Assembly: GCA_028687585.1 (NCBI GenBank)
Contig: JAQTZV010000015.1
Span: forward strand, 1 to 64,000
Direction of reading: 5' to 3'
Source: Desulfuromonadaceae bacterium
Lineage (GTDB): Bacteria > Desulfobacterota > Desulfuromonadia > Geobacterales > Pseudopelobacteraceae
Length of the DNA: 64,000 nt
In this document: piece after piece, positions 61,683 through 64,000 of the stretch
Layout: each line of letters begins with the position of its first letter
How positions within the stretch are numbered: the stretch's first letter is position 1
Position numbers and translations under genes: made by a program
The notes under the pieces: model-generated
Seen by the model: only the letters and a program-made list of their open reading frames with translations
What the model was told of the DNA's origin: nothing
Database searches by the model: none

Positions 61683-62620
61683 CAATCGCCGCAGTTTTTA
61701 TTACAGTACCGGCAATGGCGAGTGGTGATGCTGCAACGACCCGCCCGGCTTTTATCGATACTCCTGACGCCTGTTACCAGGTAGAGCGCCAGGATGGTGA
61801 TTCTGTCTATCTGAAGGTCGCTGGTTCCTGTGACGAAAAACCGGGGAGAGCGTACATCAAGTCTAACACAGACTCGGTAAAAATTTTTGTCGAAGGGATA
61901 CTCTGGAAGGAGATGAAACCGCAACCGCTCTCCATTCCAGATATCGATGCAAGTCTAAAAAAGTCGGAAGATCTCGCCAAATCAATCACTATCCCTTCTA
62001 ATTCATCTGAGAAGAATATGAAGAAAGCGGCGGAGAAAATGAATACAGCCTATCAGTCGCCAGCATTCCAGAGTCGTCTGAAGGCTGAAACAGAGCGCAT
62101 CAAACACGAACTCTTCGGTACTGCCGTTGAGCAATATTATCCTGACAGCGGCAATCCGGTTCCAGTCCAAGGTAAGTTGGCAGTGGATGAGAGGATTTAC
62201 GTTTTTGTTTCATCCTCAATGCCGATACAGGCTACCAGGAATTATGCCGCTTCAATTGCGAAGTACGGCGACCCGAGGATTATGATGGTGCTGCGCGGCT
62301 TTGTTGGCGGTGTAGGCAAGATTCAGCCGACGATTGATCTGGTTGGCAGGGTGTTACAGCGTGAGTCGGGATGTAATCCGATAACTGATGGCGAATGTGA
62401 AATATTGCCAGTGCCGTTTGGCGTGGATCCACTTCTGTTTCGCCGTTACGGGATTGATCGTGTCCCCGCTGTTGTTTATGTCAGTGGCATCAAAGCCGAA
62501 GACGCAAGTTTAAGCGAAGGTGATACCAAGAATGCTGCTATTTCAGAATATTGGACTATATTTGGTGATGCAAAGCTCGAATATCTTGTTGAGCAGATCC
62601 AGAGAGATTCTGGTTCGTAG
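61658..62620 (+). CDS. trbC: TrbC, pilus-assembly protein of F-type T4SS
   Basis: This 320-residue protein has a signal peptide and the TrbC C-terminal segment: RIYVFVSSSMPIQATRNYAA, MMVLRGFVGGVGKI, VPFGVDPLLFRRYGIDRVPA and EYLVEQIQ. Translation probably starts with TTG at 61658, because AAGGAGG lies 5 bases before it and no ATG is close in this frame. TrbC interacts with TraW in the periplasm. Confidence 0.92.
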   Translation: MRRLWHKLTIAAVFITVPAMASGDAATTRPAFIDTPDACYQVERQDGDSVYLKVAGSCDEKPGRAYIKSNTDSVKIFVEGILWKEMKPQPLSIPDIDASLKKSEDLAKSITIPSNSSEKNMKKAAEKMNTAYQSPAFQSRLKAETERIKHELFGTAVEQYYPDSGNPVPVQGKLAVDERIYVFVSSSMPIQATRNYAASIAKYGDPRIMMVLRGFVGGVGKIQPTIDLVGRVLQRESGCNPITDGECEILPVPFGVDPLLFRRYGIDRVPAVVYVSGIKAEDASLSEGDTKNAAISEYWTIFGDAKLEYLVEQIQRDSGS

Positions 62621-62701
62621 AGTTTGCAGAAGCTGGTTGCTCGTTGACCGTACACAATATCTATGGTAGGAGTTCACCTCTATTTTTAAGGGGTCCTATT
62701 T

Positions 62702-62869
62702 ATGACACTGATGGAAGATGACTTACTGGCGGCGCTGAAAGAACTACAGGAAGCATCACTGGCTATGACAACTGGTAAACTTCCATCTGCCAGTGACCTG
62801 GAGAGATTTCATCGGGCTATTGAGTGGTCGAAACGGGTTATTTCTCTTGCAGAGAGCGGAACCAAATAA
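62702..62869 (+). CDS. small hypothetical protein (55 aa)
   Basis: A 55-codon ORF (MTLMEDDLLAALKELQEASL...) lies between trbC and the HU gene. A purine-rich stretch (AAGGGG) before it is a possible SD. Predominantly helical and acidic. No family recognised. Confidence 0.55.
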   Translation: MTLMEDDLLAALKELQEASLAMTTGKLPSASDLERFHRAIEWSKRVISLAESGTK

Positions 62870-62906
62870 TCGAGAAATCATCCCTCACAAAAATCAAGGA
62901 GAGAAC

Positions 62907-63179
62907 ATGACAAAGGCAGAGTTTGTGGCAAAAGTAGCTGAGAAAGCTGAATTAAAAAAAGTGGATGCAGAGAAGGCGGTCAACGCTTTCTTTGAAACAG
63001 TTTCTGAGACCTTGAAAGCTGGTGACAAAATCAGCTTTACCGGTTTTGGTTCGTTTGAAGTGGCTGAACGTGCAGCCAGAGAGGGGCGCAATCCCAAAAC
63101 CGGAGAGAAAATGCAGATCAGCGCGACCAAAGCTCCCAAGTTTAAAGCAGGTAAGGGTTTGAAAGACGCCGTCGCTTAA
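62907..63179 (+). CDS. HU-family DNA-binding protein
   Basis: This 90-residue histone-like protein has the HU features: MTKAEFVAKVAEKAELKKVD, GDKISFTGFGSFEVAERAAR, and EGRNPKTGEKMQI in the arm, with KAPKFKAGKGLKDAV at the end. It bends DNA and may assist recombination or replication of the element. SD CAAGGAGAG before ATG 62907; the longer frame is rejected. Confidence 0.95.
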   Translation: MTKAEFVAKVAEKAELKKVDAEKAVNAFFETVSETLKAGDKISFTGFGSFEVAERAAREGRNPKTGEKMQISATKAPKFKAGKGLKDAVA

Positions 63180-63201
63180 TTCGCCAGTCAGAGTAGAGAA
63201 A

Positions 63202-63240
63202 CAGTAATAGCCACATCGTGAGATGTGGCTATTACTGTTT
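63202..63240 (+). terminator. rho-independent terminator after HU
   Basis: CAGTAATAGCCACATC pairs perfectly with GATGTGGCTATTACTG around GTGA and is followed by TTT. A 16-bp stem of this quality strongly suggests the end of the transfer operon and HU unit. Confidence 0.88.
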
Positions 63241-63416
63241 CCGGGAAGAAAGCATTATTTGTGGAATCAGTGAGCAACTTGACCCGAATCCCTCAAATCC
63301 CATATTGCCGACCTGAACTCGACTTTTTAATCATTCCTTGTTTGACGACCGATGCTATTCAGCGTATACATCTGGACTCTTATAATTCAATGAAATCAAG
63401 CAGTATAAGGGAAATC
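63241..63416. other. intergenic between terminator and WYL gene
   Basis: Holds the promoter for the regulator at the right edge; no confident -35/-10 pair identified. No gene is supported. Confidence 0.35.
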
Positions 63417-64000
63417 ATGGGTGATCAACTGTACCTGGAACGTTTTGTCTGGTTCGACCATGAGGCTCGCCGCGAGCGATTTCCCAATGCTAACACGCTT
63501 GGAGAGCATTTTGAGATTGCTCCAAAAACGGCTCAGCGGTCGATAGATCATTTCCGTGATCGTCTCCTTGCACCTCTTGAATATGATAAATCCCGAAAGG
63601 GCTATTTCTACACAGACCCTACCTTTCAGCTGCCTGTTATCCGTATCTCAGAAGAAGAGCTTCTTGCACTCCTTATATCCCGTAAACTGATTACTGAAGC
63701 TTCAGCAGGATTTTTGGCTGACGAATTGGGGAGTGTTTCTGCCCGGCTTGGTTCGTTGCTATCTGCCAACCTGCCTGGGAGGGCACGGCCTGAAGATGCT
63801 TTTTCCTTCCGCTGGAAGAACATTAGCCCCACTGATCCGCTGATCTTCAAGATAGTTACCTCAGCGCTGCTTCAGGGCAAACAGCTCACCTTTTGCTATT
63901 ACTCCCCCACCGCTAGCAATTGCACCATGCGCACCGTAGAGCCTCACCATATGGTCAACTACATGGGCAACTGGCACTTGATCGCTTTCTGCCACTTGCG
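63417..64000 (+). CDS. WYL-domain transcriptional regulator, 3' end outside window
   Basis: The open frame from ATG 63417 (or the in-frame ATG 63390) runs to the window end. It has an N-terminal winged HTH (RERFPNANTLGEHFEIAPKTAQRSIDHFRDRL) and, near residue 160, the start of a WYL domain (KQLTFCYYSPTAS...VEPHHMVNYMGNWHLIAFC). WYL proteins sense nucleic acid or nucleotide ligands and often regulate defence or mobile elements. The rest is not visible. Confidence 0.85.
   Translation, partial: MGDQLYLERFVWFDHEARRERFPNANTLGEHFEIAPKTAQRSIDHFRDRLLAPLEYDKSRKGYFYTDPTFQLPVIRISEEELLALLISRKLITEASAGFLADELGSVSARLGSLLSANLPGRARPEDAFSFRWKNISPTDPLIFKIVTSALLQGKQLTFCYYSPTASNCTMRTVEPHHMVNYMGNWHLIAFCHL

Overview
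The window looks like chromosome of an anaerobic, aromatic-degrading deltaproteobacterium of the Geobacter/Desulfuromonadales type. The support is a BamA hydrolase of the anaerobic benzoyl-CoA pathway, the purH-purD-purE and pyrK-pyrD arrangements, a GAF-containing PtsP, and no sign of an aerobic aromatic pathway. This assignment is inferred from gene content only; no database was searched.

Layout. (1) 1-10.1 kb is an accessory catabolic segment bounded by an IS1182-type element on the left and a frameshifted IS110/IS1111-type element on the right. Between them lie a gamma-carbonic-anhydrase/PaaY-like hexapeptide protein, a reductive-dehalogenase homologue without a Tat signal, a decayed transposase, an ABM-domain protein, an SDR dehydrogenase, a frameshifted TRAP solute-binding protein and bamA, which has a palindromic operator upstream. 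(2) 10.6-21.1 kb is core chromosome on the minus strand: rimI, pyrK, pyrD, a SafE-like membrane protein, ptsP, alr, purH, purD, purE, tRNA-Asn and tRNA-Gly. (3) 21.2-25.8 kb is a plus-strand marR-tolC-emrA-emrB tripartite drug-efflux operon, followed by a minus-strand ROK kinase.

(4) From 27.75 kb rightward the window is probably one integrated mobile element. It starts at a 47-nt 3' fragment of a tRNA-Val gene next to a P4-type tyrosine integrase. Next come possible cargo (YgjP-type metallopeptidase, YegD-like Hsp70, HelD/UvrD-like helicase, quinone oxidoreductase, glycerate kinase, three very small ORFs). Then follows a translation/RNA-repair cassette: tRNA-Tyr, tRNA-Ser, a degenerate Met-like tRNA structure, tRNA-Phe, a small basic protein, an RtcB RNA ligase with a Cys-bearing N-terminal extension and an HNH nuclease. 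After that is a plasmid-like replication and partition block: AlpA-like regulator, TrfA-family initiator, eight iterons, sigma-like factor, ParM and ParR. Last is an F-type type IV secretion operon running from an OmpA-like protein and DsbC through pilin, TraL, E, K, B, V, C, two TraN-like proteins, W, a lipoprotein, U and TrbC, ending with HU and the start of a WYL regulator. No intact tRNA-Val and no traF, traH, traG, traD or relaxase are in the window, so the element should continue past 64 kb.

The element therefore combines ICE-type integration with RK2-like replication, actin-type partition and F-type conjugation. Its replication, partition and transfer blocks share a C-tract/AGATAT/G-tract leader motif, which suggests common control. 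The most interesting candidates are the tRNA + RtcB + HNH cassette, the shared leader motif, the TrfA/iteron origin inside an integrated element, and the Tat-less RdhA beside bamA.
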